A stretch of DNA of 64,000 nt. Source: Epiperipatus broadwayi (Eukaryota; Onychophora; Udeonychophora; Euonychophora; Peripatidae). The stretch is taken from the NCBI GenBank assembly GCA_028023455.1, contig JAQFVV010000182.1, positions 310,001 through 374,000 on the forward strand, written 5' to 3'. Below are positions 60,621 to 64,000 of this stretch, one piece after another. The position numbers were made by a program, and so were the translations under genes. Within the stretch, counting starts at the first letter, position 1. The number at the start of each line of letters is the position of its first letter. The notes under the pieces are model-generated. The model saw nothing but the letters and a program-made list of their open reading frames with translations. It did no database searches and had not been told where the DNA came from.

Positions 60621-62340
60621 TATTACATATATAGACACAGGTATATAATAAGCCTGTGTGTTTCAATTATTTTGTTGACATAATAAATCTGTGTAAATAT
60701 TTATTCTAATATATATAAAATAAAAATATACTCATTATTTTTTGCATTGCCAATTTTAAAATTTAATATATTTTGATTGAAACTAATAATTACTATTATA
60801 ATAAGAAAAATATATCCAATCCCTCATATTATATATTTTATGTAAACTAACTTCTCTGGGTATGTTAAAGATCAAAATACTTATCCAATACATTAACAAA
60901 ATGATTTATCTTTTTTGATAACTAAACTAATAAAATGTATTTTATTTTTAATATCTAAAAGTTGTTGTAACTCATGGATTATTTTTAACTCTAATTTACC
61001 TGAAGAGATCGGTTTAACTGAGGTATGAATTGTGTGAAAGTTTGGGTTATTTATTTTGTGTTATGATAGCGATTAGTTATATTCAAAATGCAAGTGGAGC
61101 ATCATTATTCTGGAATTATTGGATCTCAGGTTTATTGGATTAGCAAATTATATAGATTTCATAAATCATGCATATAATTATATTAGTTAAAAAGAAAAAT
61201 ACTTTAAAAGGGTTTCTGTATTTTCAGATTTAAAAAAAGTTATTTACTAAAAAAAAGTATAATGCTAACATTTGCATAAAGTAAATATTGCGTGGTACAA
61301 AATTTAATGTAGTTTATTACTGAATATTCCTTAAAAATATTGTTAATTAAAAATTACATTTATTACAATGCTTGTATAAATTATAGTCATTGTGCATAGT
61401 TTAATAATGTTTCGATATTTCACCATCTTAGTTTTTCTTTTGTCATTTGTTTTCAAAAAAAACTTTTAGTATGGATTGTGAATGTTTTGATTTTATAAGT
61501 CATACATAATTGAGAATCAATGTGTATTATATATAACTCACATAGAATATGATTAAACACTCATTGATCTATTTTTTAATTGTAATCTTTGTGTATATTT
61601 TTGCTGAGCCATGATGGCTGACCTAAAAGTATTGAATATTAGACTTTTCATACATACAAATTTTCAAAATGATATTTTATCTTTGTAACAAGCCTTAAAG
61701 TCGGAACTATAGAAGGAAAAAAATAATATTCTTTTATTTTTATTACAATTATGCTTTGAGTATTTGCTAAAATTATATATATATATAAGTGTATGTAAAC
61801 AGATAGATGAATGCATATGTTAGCAAAATACATGTGAATTAATATTTGAAAGCAGGTTATTTTAAATGAATCAGCCAGTGCATGTATAACATTCCAACAT
61901 AATTCATTGTAATAATTTTGAAATAAGATGAAGAGTTATATTCTCTTGCAGCATTTTTAAAAATATTTTTATGACACATTAGATAATAATTGCAATGAGG
62001 TTCTTAATATTTGAAGCATATAATTCAATAATTATCTCCAAATCTTAAAGTTTAAAGTTAAGCTCCAGTGGGAAAAAACTCATTGAATCAACATCCTCCA
62101 AAAACAAACAATTAAATAAGTAATTTTTATATCTTCTAAGCTATTACAAGAGAAAATTACTATTACAATTTACAAAAAATGCTTATAAATATGCTTATTA
62201 ATGATCATAATTGGTACCTATGGGGAAAAAATATATTAAAGAAATTGGACATCATTATTATATACAATTTCAGAAATATTATGTTAATATTTTTTATTAA
62301 AAAAGAAATTATTCATTGCTATGAGGATAATGGCAAATTA
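60621..62340. other. No gene seen
   Basis: AT-rich DNA with no open frame above 61 codons and no recognised repeat. AGCCATGATGGCT near 61606 is a short palindrome of no evident meaning. Confidence 0.5.
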
Positions 62341-62401
62341 AGGGCTTCATAACATAGTGGTCAGTATGTTAATCTTCATCACTTTTACAGAAACTCTTCA
62401 T

Positions 62402-62997
62402 ATGTAAATGAGCATTTATTTTATATAGCGTCTGTATACACTTGTATTTACATTCAAATATCAGCCTTTCAAGCTAATTGTGCAAATGCTTTGTGAGTGT
62501 TAATAATAAATGAATACATTCTCACCAATACAAGATATAGTATTTATGCAGGAATAAAAAGGAATCCTCTTATTCCTACGACTCAAATATTTATATATGA
62601 GCAAATCTGAAGTACTGGCAAAGAAAGTGTGACAATAGAACAGTCACTTTCAATTACTCTATACGATGTCTGAATGAATGACATAGATGAAATTGTCTAG
62701 AATTTACATATGATTAAGTTTTAGTTGGAATGATGTTTAGTAAATTCTAGACAATTTCATCTTCGTCATTCATTCAGACATCGTATAGAGTAATTGAAAG
62801 TGACTGTTCTATCGTCACACTTTCTTTACCAGTACTTCAGATTTGCTCATATATAAATATTTGAGTTGTAGGAATAAGAGGATTCCTTTTTATTCCTGCA
62901 TAAATACTATATCTTGTATTGGTGAGAATGTATTTATTTATTATTAACACTCACAAAGTGTTTGCACAATTAGCTTGAAAGGCTGATATTCGAATGT
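62402..62997. mobile_element. Long foldback with 258-bp arms, about 96% identical
   Basis: Left arm 62450-62707 and right arm 62740-62997 are reverse complements with about nine differences, mostly transitions, around a 32-base spacer. A 13-bp direct repeat AGAAACTCTTCAT lies at 62389-62401 and 62998-63010; it abuts the right arm but leaves 48 extra bases before the left arm. A transcript across it would form a nearly perfect 258-bp double strand. No coding potential is seen. Confidence 0.85.
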
Positions 62998-63115
62998 AGA
63001 AACTCTTCATGTTTTGGAGCTGTAGTGGATTGATCTAAAGACTGATGGATCAATTCAATTCTGTTATTTCTAGTATTCAAATGTCTTATGATTTTATTCC
63101 ATTATTCTTACTTTA
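62998..63115 (+). repeat. Diverged tRNA-Gly-type SINE remnant
   Basis: GGAGCTGTAGTGGATTGATC, GATGGATCAATTCAATTCTG, TTCTAGTATTCAAATGTCTT and ATTTTATTCCATT follow the order of the SINE at 43.0 kb. A possible head (AACATAGTGGTCAGTATG) lies at about 62351-62368 on the other side of the foldback, which would then have landed inside the SINE. Confidence 0.45.
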
Positions 63116-63517
63116 ACTAAAGATTAATGTCTGAGTTGAAACTAGATTTTTTAGAGTGATAAGCATTTCTCCAATTGACTTGATTTTTTTCAGTCAACAA
63201 GCTTATGAACAAACTACACATTTTTTTATTGGCCTAAAAATCCATCAATCTTCTTCATTTAAACTAATGCAACTCCTCCCATATTCCAATTCTAGAAAGG
63301 GTATTTTGACATTCCTTTTAACAAGAAATCATTGGAGCTGAGAGGAGATAGTTAATCTGATAGAAAATCATTATGATATTCAAGCACTGGAAATAATAGA
63401 TTGAGCTTCAAATATATAATTCAGCACCTATGCAAAAAATGCAGAAGGCAGTGCAATGTAGATTAAAACTTATATTTTTACTGAAAATAAACCAAAGTAT
63501 AATAAAAGAAGACAGAC
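63116..63517. other. No gene seen
   Basis: AT-rich DNA with a 61-codon open frame (63156-63341) that resembles no known family. Confidence 0.5.
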
Positions 63518-63933
63518 CAGTGGTTCTCAGCCTTCTTTTGGTTATACTCTACCTATGCATCTCTAATATCCTGATTCCCCACCCCCCATGATATATAATT
63601 CTTATTGTTCAAAACATGAAATCTTCATGTGAAAGAAGCCTAAAAGGCCATTAATGAAAGAAAAGTTGAAGTAGAATGGAGTTTTAAACCACTTAACTTG
63701 ATCCAAGTAACAATGGAAAGGTAAGGAGTGAAAGTTATCTAAACAGAAAAAACACCCAGAAAAACAAGTATGAAAAAGGGAAACTTACAATATAAGAATA
63801 ATTTGCAGGCTTTAAAATTTATTGTTAATAACTATTTTGTTTAAAGTCACTATTAATAACTCATTTTTGAATTGTCTTTTTTAAAAATAAAATTGTTCCC
63901 TGTGGAACATGTGCTCCATATTGGGAATCACTG
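63518..63933. mobile_element. hAT-type MITE, 416 bp
   Basis: The left end CAGTGGTTCTCAGCC is the classic hAT terminal sequence; the right end GGGAATCACTG is its imperfect complement (CAGTGRTTCYC). Flanking octamers AGACAGAC (63510-63517) and AGATAGAA (63934-63941) agree at six of eight positions, as for an aged 8-bp target duplication. No transposase is encoded, so it moved with help from an autonomous hAT element. Confidence 0.8.
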
Positions 63934-63941
63934 AGATAGAA

Positions 63942-64000
63942 AGTTCAAAATATTTGCTCATCTGGTCTTAGAACTAACTATTTTGAAAAGTGACAAAATG
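63942..64000. other. No feature seen to window end
   Basis: Fifty-nine bases of flanking DNA after the hAT MITE; nothing recognised. Confidence 0.5.

Overview
This window looks like intergenic DNA from an AT-rich invertebrate genome. By eye it is about three quarters A+T. It has long TA, TTA and ATC tracts, tRNA-derived SINEs, CR1- and RTE-type LINEs, TA- and 8-bp-TSD DNA transposon remnants, and no bacterial features. The species cannot be named from sequence alone. I recognise no complete host gene. The only convincing long coding regions belong to one CR1-like retrotransposon at 36.3-40.9 kb. The other readable coding stretches are retrotransposon fragments, plus one weak candidate host exon (42.2 kb, minus strand) and one weak candidate promoter or first exon (43.6-44.07 kb).

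1-31 kb is a nested repeat landscape. A 2.1-2.2 kb sequence with TGTAAY...RTTAYA ends occurs four times: 1-2281 (partial), 11387-13556, 14309-16408 and 26095-28288. Copies two and three are direct repeats around a 0.75 kb non-coding segment that opens with a primer-binding-site-like TGGCGAACC. I therefore read 11387-16408 as a non-autonomous LTR retrotransposon with long LTRs, and 26095-28288 as a solo LTR. The three 5'-complete copies carry a TGACGTAA site, a TATAAAAGG box and a strong stem-loop about 70 bases further on. The copies sit in (TA)n tracts. These tracts appear to be the junctions of another repeat, a roughly 3.3 kb unit whose segments (called D, C and B here) recur in the same order at 10.75-11.4, 16.4-21.1, 25.5-26.1 and 28.3-30.8 kb. 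The first LTR copy is interrupted by a 1008-bp TA-flanked DNA transposon (1004-2011).

22.87-24.05 kb is an inverted/tandem array of a roughly 0.35 kb unit. At 24.81-24.94 kb there is a tRNA-like retroposed sequence with a 12-bp target duplication. 31-35.5 kb is featureless AT-rich DNA apart from one SINE-like fragment. At 35.5-36.3 kb a plus-strand SINE tail and a minus-strand LINE remnant meet on a 228-bp uninterrupted (TTA)n tract. The CR1-like element follows: an ORF1 with a complete C4HC3 PHD finger and coiled coil, then an endonuclease and a reverse transcriptase. ORF2 is in the same frame as ORF1, behind a single TGA, and carries one internal frameshift. The last 350 bp of the element are tandemly duplicated.

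41-64 kb holds decayed elements: tRNA-Gly-like SINE copies (43.0 and 63.0 kb), a foldback repeat at 46 kb, RTE-clade fragments at 49.2, 52.1 and 53.3 kb, a dense group of foldback structures at 58-63 kb (including two 258-bp arms that are about 96% identical), and a hAT-type MITE at 63518-63933. Long stretches between these hold nothing I can identify. Identities and family names come from reading by eye; no search was run.
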